Source of the DNA: Oxalobacteraceae bacterium CAVE-383
GTDB lineage: Bacteria > Pseudomonadota > Gammaproteobacteria > Burkholderiales > Burkholderiaceae_D
Length of the DNA stretch: 64,000 nt
NCBI GenBank assembly: GCA_004134995.1
Contig: REGP01000002.1
Location: forward strand, 248,001 to 312,000
Direction: 5' to 3'
Each line of letters begins with the position of its first letter. Position 1 is the first letter of the stretch. Positions 46,992 through 57,664 of this stretch are shown here, one piece after another. Under the pieces are notes generated by a model. That model searched no databases and was not told the origin of the DNA. It worked only from the letters and a program-made list of their open reading frames with translations. The position numbers were made by a program, and so were the translations under genes.

Positions 46992-48437
46992 ATGAATGCT
47001 CTGATTTGGTTCGTCGTATTGTATTGGGTGATTTCGGTCGCGATCGGCCTCTATACCACCAAGTTCGTCCGCAGTTCGCGCGATTACGCCGTGGCCGGGC
47101 GCGCCTTGCCGATGTCGGTGGTGACGGCCACCGTGTTTGCCACCTGGTTCGGTTCCGAAGCCGTGCTGGGGATTTCATCGACATTCCTGAAGGAAGGCCT
47201 CTCCGGCATCGTCGCCGATCCCTTCGGTTCGTCGCTGTGCCTGGTGCTGGTCGGCGTGTTTTTCGCGCGGCCGCTGTACCGCATGAATCTGCTGACCATC
47301 GGCGACTATTACAAAAAACGCTTTGGCCGCGCGGTCGAAATGATCGTCACGCTGTGCATCGTGATTTCCTATCTGGGCTGGGTGGCGGCGCAGATCAAGG
47401 CGCTGGGGCTGGTGTTCAATGTGGTGTCCGGCGGCTATCTGTCGATCGAAACCGGCATGATCATCGGCGCCTCCAGCGTGCTGTTGTATACGATCCTGGG
47501 CGGCATGTGGGCGGTGGCGGTGACCGACTTCCTGCAGATGATCATCATCGTGATCGGCATGCTGTACATCGGCTGGCAAGTCTCCGGCATGGTCGGCGGC
47601 GTGGGCAAGGTGGTCGAACACGCTTCGAATGCCGGCAAATTCGCGTTCTGGCCGGCCCCTACGCCGAAGGAGCTGCTCTGGTTCTTCGCGGCCTGGATCA
47701 CGATGATGCTGGGCTCGATTCCGCAGCAGGACATTTTCCAGCGCGTGATGTCGTCCAAGAGCGAAAACATCGCCGCGCGCGCCTCCATGCTCGGCGGCGG
47801 CATTTATTTCTGCTTCGTCTTCATCCCGATTTTCCTGGCCTATTCGGCCACGCTGATCGATCCGGACATGGTCGCCCGCCTGATGGACAAGGATACCCAG
47901 TTGATCCTGCCGACCCTGATCATGGAAAAAATGCCGCTGTTCGCACAGGTGATGTTCTTCGGCGCGCTGTTGTCGGCCATCAAGAGCTGCGCCAGCGCCA
48001 CCCTGCTGGCGCCATCGGTCACCTTCACCGAAAACATCGTCAAGGAAATCTTTCCATGGCGCACCGACAAGCAGTTCCTGCTGACCATGCGCAGCGTGGT
48101 GTTCGTCTTCACCGTGCTGGTCACGATGCTGGCGCTGAACAGCAAATCGAGCATCTACCAGATGGTTGAAAATGCCTACAAGGTGACGCTGGTGGCGGCT
48201 TTCATTCCTTTGGCTCTGGGCCTGTACTGGAAGCGCGCCACCCGCCAGGGTGCGCTGGCTTCCGTGCTGCTGGGCCTCGGCAGCTGGATCCTGCTGGAAT
48301 ACGTCGCCCCGGACGGCCTGTGGCCGCCGCAGCTGGTGGGCGTGCTGATGAGCCTGGGCGGCATGGTGTGCGGCTCGCTGCTGCCGCAGGCATTGCCCCC
48401 GATTCCGCAGATCGGCGAAGCCGGTCAGGCAGTCTGA
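46992..48437 (+). CDS. Sodium:solute symporter family transporter
   Basis: This 481-residue inner-membrane protein of the SSF family has about 13 hydrophobic segments. Family features include SSRDYAVAGRALPMSVVTAT, WFGSEAVLGISSTF, and the sodium-binding region FFGALLSAIKSCASATLLAP. The substrate cannot be read from sequence; related proteins carry proline, pantothenate or carboxylates. The start at 46992 has AGAGGT upstream. A longer frame from 46836 is rejected because the promoter lies within it. Confidence 0.92.
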   Translation: MNALIWFVVLYWVISVAIGLYTTKFVRSSRDYAVAGRALPMSVVTATVFATWFGSEAVLGISSTFLKEGLSGIVADPFGSSLCLVLVGVFFARPLYRMNLLTIGDYYKKRFGRAVEMIVTLCIVISYLGWVAAQIKALGLVFNVVSGGYLSIETGMIIGASSVLLYTILGGMWAVAVTDFLQMIIIVIGMLYIGWQVSGMVGGVGKVVEHASNAGKFAFWPAPTPKELLWFFAAWITMMLGSIPQQDIFQRVMSSKSENIAARASMLGGGIYFCFVFIPIFLAYSATLIDPDMVARLMDKDTQLILPTLIMEKMPLFAQVMFFGALLSAIKSCASATLLAPSVTFTENIVKEIFPWRTDKQFLLTMRSVVFVFTVLVTMLALNSKSSIYQMVENAYKVTLVAAFIPLALGLYWKRATRQGALASVLLGLGSWILLEYVAPDGLWPPQLVGVLMSLGGMVCGSLLPQALPPIPQIGEAGQAV

Positions 48438-48470
48438 GCCACAGTTCCGTGAAATTGCTCGAAAAACCTT

Positions 48471-48476
48471 TATAAT
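48471..48476 (+). promoter_or_regulatory. Candidate -10 element for the FmdB-DUF502-aspS unit
   Basis: A perfect TATAAT lies 34 bases before the FmdB-type ATG, with only a weak -35 match upstream (CGTGAA, 48448-48453). Confidence 0.35.
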
Positions 48477-48509
48477 TCAGGGTTTTGGACGATTTTTGCG
48501 GAGTGTTTC

Positions 48510-48878
48510 ATGCCGATTTATGCATATCGCTGCGAAGCGTGTGGTTTTGCCAAGGATGTACTGCAGAAAATATCTGACGATACGCTGACTGTCTGTCCTT
48601 CCTGCGAGCAGGATGCGTTTCGCAAACAAGTGACCGCGGCCGGCTTTCAATTGAAGGGCTCCGGCTGGTACGTGACCGATTTCCGCAACGGCAGCGGCGG
48701 CGCGGCGAAACCGGCGGCCGGCGCTTCCGACAGCGGCAGCGCCAAGGACGGCGGCAGTCAATCCGCCGGCGACGGCACGCCGGCGGCAGTTGCTCCCGCG
48801 GCAGCGGCGCCCGCGGCTGCAACCTCGTCGGCGGCGGCTCCGGCCGCGCCGGCGCCTGCCGCCAAGCCCGCGGCCTGA
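48510..48878 (+). CDS. FmdB-family zinc-ribbon protein
   Basis: The 122-residue protein begins MPIYAYRCEACGFAKDVLQK, the FmdB signature. Zinc-ribbon Cys pairs CEAC (about residues 8-11) and CPSC (about 29-32) follow. GFQLKGSGWYVTDFR ends the conserved part. The last 55 residues are a low-complexity Ala/Pro/Gly/Ser tail. The family is proposed to be regulatory, but its biochemical role is unclear. It is first of a conserved FmdB-DUF502-aspS run. Confidence 0.92.
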   Translation: MPIYAYRCEACGFAKDVLQKISDDTLTVCPSCEQDAFRKQVTAAGFQLKGSGWYVTDFRNGSGGAAKPAAGASDSGSAKDGGSQSAGDGTPAAVAPAAAAPAAATSSAAAPAAPAPAAKPAA

Positions 48879-48928
48879 GCAAAGGCGCCGCTATCGATAC
48901 CCGTTCCTCATCCCCGACAAAGAATCCC

Positions 48929-49567
48929 ATGCGTAAATATTTCATTACAGGTCTTCTGGTTCTGGTGCCCCTGGCAATTACGTTGTGGGTGTTGAATCTG
49001 ATCATCGGCACCATGGATCAATCCCTGCTGCTGCTGCCGGAAAGCTGGCGCCCGGAGACGCTGATCGGATTTTCGATTCCCGGCCTCGGCTCGATCCTGA
49101 CGCTGCTGATCATTTTCCTGACCGGGGTGGCCACGCGCAACTTTGTCGGCCGCCAGGTCGTCATGCTGTGGGAAGCCATATTGAAGCGCATCCCCGTGGT
49201 CAGCTCGATTTACTCCAGCGTCAAGCAGGTTTCCGATACGCTGTTTTCATCGTCGGGCAACGCGTTCCGCAAGGCGGTGCTGGTGCAGTATCCGCGCCAG
49301 GGCAGCTGGACCATCGCCTTCGTCACCGGCGTGCCGGGCGGCGACGTGCGCAATCACCTGCAGGGCGATTTCGTCAGCATCTATGTGCCGACCACACCGA
49401 ATCCGACCTCCGGATTTTTCCTGATGGTGCCGCGCGCCGACACCATCGAGCTGAACATGAATGTCGACGAAGCGCTCAAGTACATCGTCTCCATGGGCGT
49501 GGTTGCGCCCGAGCATTTCGAAGACAAGATGCTGATCGATCCGCATAAGGTCGACCATATTCCCTGA
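48929..49567 (+). CDS. DUF502 family membrane protein
   Basis: The 212-residue protein has two N-terminal membrane helices ([20 protein letters not shown], about 6-25; [15 protein letters not shown], about 55-69). The DUF502 core follows ([35 protein letters not shown]). Function is unknown across the family. It is placed between the FmdB gene and aspS, as in other Burkholderiales. Confidence 0.92.
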   Translation: MRKYFITGLLVLVPLAITLWVLNLIIGTMDQSLLLLPESWRPETLIGFSIPGLGSILTLLIIFLTGVATRNFVGRQVVMLWEAILKRIPVVSSIYSSVKQVSDTLFSSSGNAFRKAVLVQYPRQGSWTIAFVTGVPGGDVRNHLQGDFVSIYVPTTPNPTSGFFLMVPRADTIELNMNVDEALKYIVSMGVVAPEHFEDKMLIDPHKVDHIP

Positions 49568-49641
49568 ACGCATGCACACCGGCCGCAAGGCTCTCACTAT
49601 TAAAAAACTGCAATAACACTGTCAATAAACGGAACTCGAAT

Positions 49642-51444
<1,803 letters not shown>

Positions 51445-51494
51445 CCGGCACCGGTTTGGTCCGGGCATAAGGAAGGCATAAGCAGGGCATAATA

Positions 51495-51522
51495 AAGGCG
51501 CGGAATTCCGCGCCTTTTTTTA
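51495..51522 (+). terminator. Intrinsic terminator after aspS
   Basis: AAGGCGCGG (51495-51503), AATT, CCGCGCCTT (51508-51516), then a T-run. Confidence 0.87.
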
Positions 51523-51539
51523 CGCCTTGCATGAGGACT

Positions 51540-51995
51540 ATGGACAAGCCTTACAAAATCCCCGAATCGGTGCTGGTCGTAATCCATACCGCCGCGCTGG
51601 AGGTCTTGCTGATCGAGCGCGCCGGCACGCCCGGCTTCTGGCAGTCGGTGACCGGCTCCAGGGATACGCCCGATGAACCGCTGCGCGAGACCGCGCGGCG
51701 CGAAGTGTTCGAGGAAACCGGCATCGCGGTGGCGCCGGACAGCGCCGATCTCGTCGACTGGCAACTTTCCAACATTTATGAAATCTATCCAATCTGGCGT
51801 CATCGCTATGCCCCTGGCGTTCTGCACAACACCGAACACGTATTCGGGCTGCAAGTGCCGGCCGGCAGCGCGGTAATGCTGGCGCCCGACGAACACACCG
51901 CCTTGCGCTGGCTGCCGTACCGGGCCGCCGCCGATCTGTGTTTTTCACCGTCGAACGCCGAAGCGATCCTGCAATTACCGCACCATTTACGCTGA
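51540..51995 (+). CDS. nudB: Dihydroneopterin triphosphate diphosphatase (Nudix)
   Basis: NudB removes pyrophosphate from dihydroneopterin triphosphate in folate synthesis. The protein is 151 residues from the ATG at 51540, with GAGGACT upstream (the ATG at 51531 adds three residues). The Nudix box is SRDTPDEPLRETARREVFEE followed by TG. KIPESVLVVIHT and FWQSVTGS are NudB-like. Confidence 0.92.
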   Translation: MDKPYKIPESVLVVIHTAALEVLLIERAGTPGFWQSVTGSRDTPDEPLRETARREVFEETGIAVAPDSADLVDWQLSNIYEIYPIWRHRYAPGVLHNTEHVFGLQVPAGSAVMLAPDEHTALRWLPYRAAADLCFSPSNAEAILQLPHHLR

Positions 51996-52001
51996 AATTA
52001 C

Positions 52002-52799
52002 ATGAAACTGCGCATCGCGACCTATAACATCCACAAAGGCGTCACCTCGTTCGGCGCGCGTCCGCGCATCCATGCGCTGAAAACGGCGTTGAACAAGCTC
52101 GACGCCGACATTCTGTTCCTGCAGGAAGTCCAGGGCCGCGACGATCAGCTCGCCATCAAGCATGCGGCCCACTGGCCGGCCCAGCCGCAACACGATTTCC
52201 TGGCCGGCGATTCGCACCAGGCCGCCTACGGCATGAATGCGGTCTACGACCACGGCCATCACGGCAATGCACTGCTGTCGCGCTTTCCAATCGCCTCCTC
52301 GGCCAACCACGACGTCTCCGACCATGCCTATGAATCGCGCGGCATTTTGCACTGCGTGGTGCAATTGCAGGGCGCGCAGGTGCATTGCTACGTGGTGCAT
52401 CTGGGCCTGTTCGGCGGCAGCCGCCTGCGCCAGGCGGCGGCGCTGGTCGAGGCGGTGCGCAGTTCCGCGCCGCCGGACGCGCCGGTCATCATCGCCGGCG
52501 ATTTCAACGACTGGGGCAATCGCCTGGGCGGCTTGCTGCGGGCGCGGCTGGCCGTCACGGAAGTGTTCGATGAGCGCCTCTCCTTGCGGCGCGCCGTGTA
52601 TTCCGCGCTGCGCCGGTTGACCGGCCGCGCGCCCAAGGTGCCGGCCGCGCGCACTTTTCCGGCGGCGTTGCCGATGCTGTCGCTGGACCGCATCTACGTG
52701 CGCAGGCTGCGGGTCGAATCGGCCGAAGTGCTGCATGGCGCGCTATGGGCTAAACTATCGGACCACGCTCCCATCATCACCACTTTGCATCTGGATTGA
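52002..52799 (+). CDS. Endonuclease/exonuclease/phosphatase family protein
   Basis: The 265-residue protein has the Mg-dependent EEP fold. Motifs are ATYNIHKGV (Asn), LFLQEVQGR (Glu), GDFNDWGNRL (Asp/Asn), LDRIYVR, and the catalytic SDHAPII. There is no signal peptide, so it is cytoplasmic. Substrate (nucleic acid, phospholipid or inositol phosphate) is not determinable. The next gene, a phospholipase D-type synthase, follows within 35 bases, which suggests a lipid role (inference). Confidence 0.9.
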   Translation: MKLRIATYNIHKGVTSFGARPRIHALKTALNKLDADILFLQEVQGRDDQLAIKHAAHWPAQPQHDFLAGDSHQAAYGMNAVYDHGHHGNALLSRFPIASSANHDVSDHAYESRGILHCVVQLQGAQVHCYVVHLGLFGGSRLRQAAALVEAVRSSAPPDAPVIIAGDFNDWGNRLGGLLRARLAVTEVFDERLSLRRAVYSALRRLTGRAPKVPAARTFPAALPMLSLDRIYVRRLRVESAEVLHGALWAKLSDHAPIITTLHLD

Positions 52800-52833
52800 A
52801 CATGCCTGGAAATTCGCTGCATCCGCGGGTCCG

Positions 52834-54000
52834 ATGCGTCATCTGAAATACAGCATCGACAACGAGATCGCGCTGCTGCATTGCGGCGCCGAATTCTTTC
52901 CGGCGCTGATCGCCGCCATCGATGCGGCGCGGACCGAAATCTATCTTGAAACCTATATTTTTTCGCTGGACGATACCGGCGCGCAGGTGCGCGATGCCTT
53001 GCAGCGCGCGGCGCGGCGCGGCGTTCAGGTATGCGTGATCACCGACTGGCTCGGCACCGGCCGCAAGGTCAGCGGCATCCTCAAGCGCGAATTGCGGGAA
53101 GCGGGCGTGCATCACCGTAGTTTCAATCCCTGGTTCAAGCGCGGCGTGGCGCGCTCGCATCGCAAGCTGTGCGTGGTCGACCGGCAGATTGCATTTGTCG
53201 GCGGCCTGAACATCAATGACGATTTCTATTCCGACGACAGCCTGCACGTGCGCCTGCCGGAAAGGCGCTGGGATTTCGGCATCAGCATCGTCGGCCCCCT
53301 GGTGCAGGATGTCTTCGAGGAAATGCAGGCCCAGTGGCAACGATTGGGGCCGCTCAAGCTGCGTACGCGCTGGAAGAATTTCCAGAAGGGCCGCATCAGG
53401 CATACCGGCGTGCCGACCCACGGCAGCGCGATGGCGGCGCTGGTGGTGCGCGACAATTTGCGCAACCGCCGCACCATACAGCGCGCCTATCTGCAGGCGC
53501 TGGGCCAGGCGCATCACAGCGCCTATCTGGCCAATCCGTATTTCGCGCCGGGCCGAAAATTGCGCCGCGCGCTGGAGCAGGCCGCCGTGCGCGGCGTGCG
53601 CGTGACGCTGTTGCTGGGCGTCGGGCAGTTCGCCATGCAGGATGCGGTCGCCAACTGGTTTTATCCGAAGCTGCTGAAATGCGGCGTCAGGATCGTCGAA
53701 TACAGGAAGACGCAATTGCACGGCAAGGTGGCGGTGGTCGACGACGAATGGGCCACGGTCGGCTCCAGCAATTACGATGGCCTCAGCCTGTTTGTGAACC
53801 AGGAAGCCAATGTGGTGATCAACGACGATGCATTCGCGCGCAGCCTGCGCGAACAGATACAGCGCGGCGTTGCCGACGGAACGGAAGTCCTGGCGGCCGA
53901 ATTCGCGCATACGCCGTGGTATCGCCGCGCGCGCCATGCCGTGGCGTTTTTCGTGTACCGCAGCGTGATCCATGTGATTACGCTGGGCAAGGACGCCTGA
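52834..54000 (+). CDS. clsB: Cardiolipin synthase B (phospholipase D family)
   Basis: This 388-residue enzyme links phospholipid head groups to make cardiolipin. The two HKD motifs are HRKLCVVDRQIAFVGGLN (about residue 110) and HGKVAVVDDEWATVGSSN (about residue 295). The N-terminus YSIDNEIALLHCGAEFFPAL matches ClsB. A C-terminal hydrophobic stretch (HAVAFFVYRSVIHVITLG) may attach it to the membrane. I use the ATG at 52834; the frame is open back into the EEP gene. Confidence 0.92.
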   Translation: MRHLKYSIDNEIALLHCGAEFFPALIAAIDAARTEIYLETYIFSLDDTGAQVRDALQRAARRGVQVCVITDWLGTGRKVSGILKRELREAGVHHRSFNPWFKRGVARSHRKLCVVDRQIAFVGGLNINDDFYSDDSLHVRLPERRWDFGISIVGPLVQDVFEEMQAQWQRLGPLKLRTRWKNFQKGRIRHTGVPTHGSAMAALVVRDNLRNRRTIQRAYLQALGQAHHSAYLANPYFAPGRKLRRALEQAAVRGVRVTLLLGVGQFAMQDAVANWFYPKLLKCGVRIVEYRKTQLHGKVAVVDDEWATVGSSNYDGLSLFVNQEANVVINDDAFARSLREQIQRGVADGTEVLAAEFAHTPWYRRARHAVAFFVYRSVIHVITLGKDA

Positions 54001-54077
54001 GTTAATATGCATTAAGATTGTTATTAAATCCGCATCATACAAACACCACATCAATCCCCCCTTATCGAGGAATCAGC

Positions 54078-55256
54078 ATGGACGACGTCGTAATTGTTGC
54101 AGCAGGGCGCACCGCGGTCGGTAAATTCGGCGGCGCCTTATCCAAGGTCCCGGCATCGGAGCTGGGTGCGCATGTCATCAAGGGTTTGCTCGCCAGGACC
54201 GGCATCAAGCCCGAACAGATCAGCGAAGTGATCCTGGGCCAGGTATTGACTGCCGGCGTAGGACAGAATCCGGCGCGCCAGGCCGTCATCAAGGCCGGCT
54301 TGCCTGAAATGGTGCCGGGATACACCATCAACAAGGTGTGCGGCAGCGGCCTCAAGGCGGTACATCTGGCGGCGCAGGCCATCAAGTGCGGCGACGCGCA
54401 GATCGTCATCGCCGGCGGCCAGGAAAACATGAGCGCCGCGCCGCATGTCCTGAACGGTTCGCGCGACGGTTTCCGCATGGGCGACGCCAAGCTGACCGAC
54501 ACCATGATCAATGACGGCCTGTGGGACGCCTTCAATCAGTACCACATGGGCATCACGGCGGAAAACGTCGCCAGGAAATTCGATATTACGCGCGAGCAAC
54601 AGGACGAATTCTCGGTCGCATCGCAGAACAAGGCGGAAGCGGCGCAAAAGGCCGGCAAGTTCAAGGAGGAAATCCTGCCTTTCGAAATCGTCACCAAAAA
54701 AGGCACGACCGTGGTCGATGCCGACGAATTCATCAAGCATGGCGTTACGCTCGAAGGCCTGAGCGCGCTGCGCCCTGCCTTCGACAAGGCCGGCACCGTC
54801 ACGGCGGGCAATGCGTCCGGCATCAATGACGGCGCTGCCGCGGTGATCCTGATGTCGGCCAAGCTGGCGGCCGAACTCGGCCTGAAGCCTTTGGCAAAAA
54901 TCAAGGCCTATTCCTCGGCCGGCGTCGATCCGAGCATCATGGGCATGGGCCCGGTGCCGGCGTCGCAGCTGTGCCTGAAAAAAGCCGGCTGGACGGTGGA
55001 CGACCTGGACCTGATGGAAATCAATGAAGCCTTCGCCGCCCAGGCGCTGGCGGTCAACAAGCAAATGGGCTGGGATACCAGCAAGATCAACGTCAACGGC
55101 GGCGCGATCGCCATCGGCCATCCGATCGGCGCCTCCGGCTGCCGCGTGCTGGTGACGCTCTTGCACGAAATGATCCGGCGCGACGCCAAGCGCGGGCTGG
55201 CCAGCCTGTGCATCGGCGGCGGCATGGGCGTGGCGCTGGCGCTGGAACGTCCGTAA
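54078..55256 (+). CDS. phaA: Acetyl-CoA acetyltransferase (PhaA-type thiolase)
   Basis: This biosynthetic thiolase condenses two acetyl-CoA to acetoacetyl-CoA, the first step of polyhydroxybutyrate synthesis. The 392-residue protein has the acyl-Cys C88 in [26 protein letters not shown], the His of [14 protein letters not shown], and the proton-donor Cys of [12 protein letters not shown]. It closely resembles PhaA of Cupriavidus in length and sequence as I remember them. phaB and phaC are not adjacent. GAGGAAT (54068-54074) precedes the ATG. Confidence 0.94.
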   Translation: MDDVVIVAAGRTAVGKFGGALSKVPASELGAHVIKGLLARTGIKPEQISEVILGQVLTAGVGQNPARQAVIKAGLPEMVPGYTINKVCGSGLKAVHLAAQAIKCGDAQIVIAGGQENMSAAPHVLNGSRDGFRMGDAKLTDTMINDGLWDAFNQYHMGITAENVARKFDITREQQDEFSVASQNKAEAAQKAGKFKEEILPFEIVTKKGTTVVDADEFIKHGVTLEGLSALRPAFDKAGTVTAGNASGINDGAAAVILMSAKLAAELGLKPLAKIKAYSSAGVDPSIMGMGPVPASQLCLKKAGWTVDDLDLMEINEAFAAQALAVNKQMGWDTSKINVNGGAIAIGHPIGASGCRVLVTLLHEMIRRDAKRGLASLCIGGGMGVALALERP

Positions 55257-55274
55257 GCGCTTTCCGTTCCTGAT

Positions 55275-55652
55275 ATGAGCGATTCGGTTCGCATCGACAA
55301 ATGGCTATGGGCGGCGCGGTTTTTCAAGACGCGTTCGCTGGCCGCCGATGCGGTCGAATCCGGCAAGGTGCGCTGGAACGACGAGCGCGCCAAGCCTGCC
55401 CGCATCCTCAAGATCGGCGATTTATTGCATATCGACAACGGCGCGACGGTTTGGGAAGTTGAAGTGCGGGGCCTGTCGGACAAGCGCGGCAGCGCCGCCG
55501 TGGCGCAGACGCTCTACCTGGAAACCCCTGCCAGCGGCGCCAGGCGCCAGGCCGAGGCCGAGCAGCGCAAGCTTTTCCACGAGCCGACATCCCATCTGAA
55601 GGGCCGTCCCACCAAGCGCGACCGGCGCCTGCTGGACCAATCGCGCTCCTGA
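55275..55652 (+). CDS. hslR: S4-domain RNA-binding protein, Hsp15-like
   Basis: Hsp15 binds 50S subunits carrying stalled peptidyl-tRNA after heat shock. The 125-residue protein has the S4 domain at the N-terminus (VRIDKWLWAARFFKTRSLAA through GKVRWNDERAKPARIL) and a basic tail (HLKGRPTKRDRRLLDQSRS) as in Hsp15. It starts 18 bases after phaA and is probably cotranscribed. Confidence 0.9.
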   Translation: MSDSVRIDKWLWAARFFKTRSLAADAVESGKVRWNDERAKPARILKIGDLLHIDNGATVWEVEVRGLSDKRGSAAVAQTLYLETPASGARRQAEAEQRKLFHEPTSHLKGRPTKRDRRLLDQSRS

Positions 55653-55999
55653 TTCCATTGTTTTCAAGATATGCCGTGCATCCGTCATCCGGTTATTTGC
55701 ATGAAGACCTATTCCGCAATCATGGCACGTAAAACTATCGGGTTCAGACCTGAAAAAAAAAGCTAAAGTTGCTATTGAGAATAGGTATTCCGTCCACGCT
55801 GGAATCGTATGTGAACAAATTCCGACGCAAAAAAGACAAAAGCCACCTCGCGGTGGCTTTTGTCTCTTTTACCAATATGGCATCACCGGCTTTAGGACCC
55901 TAAAAGGGGCGGGAGTGGGATCACATTGGGCTACGACGGAATTTTACATTCATACCAAAATTTGAGCAAGAACACCAAAATCACCATTCATTGCAATAA
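55653..55999. other. 347-bp intergenic region before the Abi-like gene
   Basis: There is no convincing gene, tRNA or attachment site. It holds one strong terminator hairpin (55834-55865). From there on the base composition becomes clearly more A/T-rich than the surrounding genome. A poly-A stretch occurs near 55755. A short overlapping frame at 55926-56162 looks spurious. Confidence 0.6.
55834..55870. terminator. Long terminator hairpin between hslR and the Abi-like gene
   Basis: A perfect 14-bp stem (55834-55847 with 55852-55865; inner part AAAGCCACC/GGTGGCTTT), loop TCGC, T-rich on the right and A-rich on the left, so it can work in both directions. It lies 180 bases after hslR. Confidence 0.85.
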
Positions 56000-56845
56000 A
56001 TGCAAAATAATCAGTTACTTTCATCCACCCGCATTCTCGCAACAATTGGACAGCCTCGCATTACCCCATACCGTATTTACTTCCGTTGCAAAAACGATGA
56101 TGAAACTCTGGGGGCTTATTTCTGGGGGCAAGCAATCGCGAGCGCGTTCCAGCCGTGTTTAGGCATGTACGAGGTAGTGCTCCGAAATGCGATACATCGC
56201 TCGGCGTCGCTTTTTGCATCCCAAGGGCAATCTGAATCCTTCACTTGGTATGACAGCTCTGAAAAATGGGTACTTCCAATGCGAGGAAGAACTTTGGAAA
56301 AGGTCGAAGAGTTAATCCATAACAGATCGGGGAAGCCTCTATTGCGATATGCTTCACAAGCTTCTCCTGACGCAGTTGTCGCAGCGCTGTCTTTCGGATT
56401 CTGGCCGGGATTTTTGCAAGGATTGTCGCAACGCGAAAGACCTCGTATTTTCACGGATACATTTACTTATCATCCAAAGTCCAAGCCCAGGCATTGGTCG
56501 GACACAGCGCATATCACTGCTCTTGTTGCCCAGTTGAAAGCCATTCAATCAATGCGCAATGCCGTTGCCCACCTGGAGCCGATATGGAAACCGCATCGGC
56601 TCAACGGTACCGAAAAACACTGGTCCCAAAGCGTGGCAAGTTTGAGAGGGAGTATGGATACGATAAGCACTATCATGGAGTGGTGTTGTCCGGCATCCGC
56701 GGAAGCAACAAAGCAAAGTTGCTCTGGGCGAATATTTCGAAGTATCTGCTCAACGGATGCGGTCCAGGCCTTTATGGATAATCCTTTCAATGCCGGAAAA
56801 ATGGCATTATTTCAACCTGCAAGCAGGGGCCAAACTTTCGTTTGA
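56000..56845 (+). CDS. Abi-like HEPN-domain protein (candidate abortive-infection ribonuclease)
   Basis: The 281-residue protein resembles the Abi-like proteins that begin with a PRLxPY-type segment (QPRITPYRIYF) and continue with a Tyr-Trp helix and LGMYEVVLRNAIHRSA. Its C-terminal half has SMRNAVAHLEPIW, in which R186-N187-xxx-H191 is the RNxxxH catalytic motif of HEPN ribonucleases. HEPN Abi proteins typically cleave RNA after phage infection. The last 50 residues look less conserved. The ATG at 56000 has no good ribosome binding site, so the start is uncertain. The gene is A/T-richer than its neighbours and is the only likely horizontally acquired defence gene here. Confidence 0.78.
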   Translation: MQNNQLLSSTRILATIGQPRITPYRIYFRCKNDDETLGAYFWGQAIASAFQPCLGMYEVVLRNAIHRSASLFASQGQSESFTWYDSSEKWVLPMRGRTLEKVEELIHNRSGKPLLRYASQASPDAVVAALSFGFWPGFLQGLSQRERPRIFTDTFTYHPKSKPRHWSDTAHITALVAQLKAIQSMRNAVAHLEPIWKPHRLNGTEKHWSQSVASLRGSMDTISTIMEWCCPASAEATKQSCSGRIFRSICSTDAVQAFMDNPFNAGKMALFQPASRGQTFV

Positions 56846-56913
56846 CATTTGCCGCGACATACATAATAGTACGATCGTTCGATAAATAATATTCGATCCG
56901 ATATCCGATCCGT
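56843..56913 (+). promoter_or_regulatory. Promoter and palindromic operator upstream of the TetR gene
   Basis: TTGACA (56843-56848) is 16 bases from TAATAG (56865-56870). Immediately after the -10 is the palindrome ACGATCGT (56872-56879), followed by several further CGAT half-sites, including a tandem ATCCGAT repeat (56897-56910). The placement fits autorepression by the TetR protein. Confidence 0.5.
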
Positions 56914-56932
56914 CACTCTTTCGCATACTGTC

Positions 56933-57613
56933 ATGGCAACGTCCAATCAAACTGCCGCCGGCCCCATCAAAACCATGCGCAAAGGCGAGCTGACGCGCGC
57001 GGCCATCCTCGACGTGGCATTGCAGCTGGCCAGCCGCCAAGGCCTGGAAGGCCTGACCATCGGATTGCTGGCGGACCAGATGAAAATGAGCAAGTCCGGC
57101 GTATTCGCCCATTTCGGTTCGCGCGAGGATCTGCAGATCGAAGTGGTCAAGCTGTACCACAAGCGCTTCGAGCAGGAAGTGTTCTACCCCAGCATCCAGG
57201 ACCCGCGCGGATTGCCGCGCCTGCAGGCCATGTTCGCGCGCTGGATCAAGCGGGTGACGGTCGAAATCGATTCCGGCTGTATCTACATCAGCGGTGCGGT
57301 CGAATACGACGACCGCCCGGGCTCGATCCGGGATCAATTGGTCGGCATGGTGCGCACCTGGCAGAATGCCCTGCATCGCTCCGTGCAGCAGTCGATTGAA
57401 ACCGGCCAGCTGCGCGCCGACGTCGACGCCTGGCAGATGGTGTACGAAATGTACGGCCTGATCCTGGCCCTGCATCACGATGCGCGCTTTCTCAAGATCG
57501 AAGGCAGCGTGCAGCGCGCCGAAGCCGGCTTCGAACGCCTGATCGCCGGCGCGCGCAATATCGAAACACCGGATGCAACGAAGCACGCAGCCCCGCGCCG
57601 TGCGGCGCGGTAG
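56933..57613 (+). CDS. TetR-family regulator of the beta-oxidation operon
   Basis: The 226-residue protein has an N-terminal helix-turn-helix (LTRAAILDVALQLASRQGLE through MKMSKSGVFAHFGSREDLQI, about residues 20-67). A helical ligand-binding domain with a TetR_C-type region follows (CIYISGAVEYDDRPGSIRDQ). It lies 51 bases upstream of an acyl-CoA dehydrogenase gene and probably senses acyl-CoA, as PsrA/FadR-type TetR proteins do (inference). Confidence 0.92.
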   Translation: MATSNQTAAGPIKTMRKGELTRAAILDVALQLASRQGLEGLTIGLLADQMKMSKSGVFAHFGSREDLQIEVVKLYHKRFEQEVFYPSIQDPRGLPRLQAMFARWIKRVTVEIDSGCIYISGAVEYDDRPGSIRDQLVGMVRTWQNALHRSVQQSIETGQLRADVDAWQMVYEMYGLILALHHDARFLKIEGSVQRAEAGFERLIAGARNIETPDATKHAAPRRAAR

Positions 57614-57664
57614 TTACCTCACGCTTTATTTCACATAACCAGTCAAACCGACGGGAGACTCCAG

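Noticed and set aside
55926..56162. Short frame overlapping the Abi-like start
   Set aside because: 78 codons, no family features, conflicts with the better supported 56000-56845 frame.
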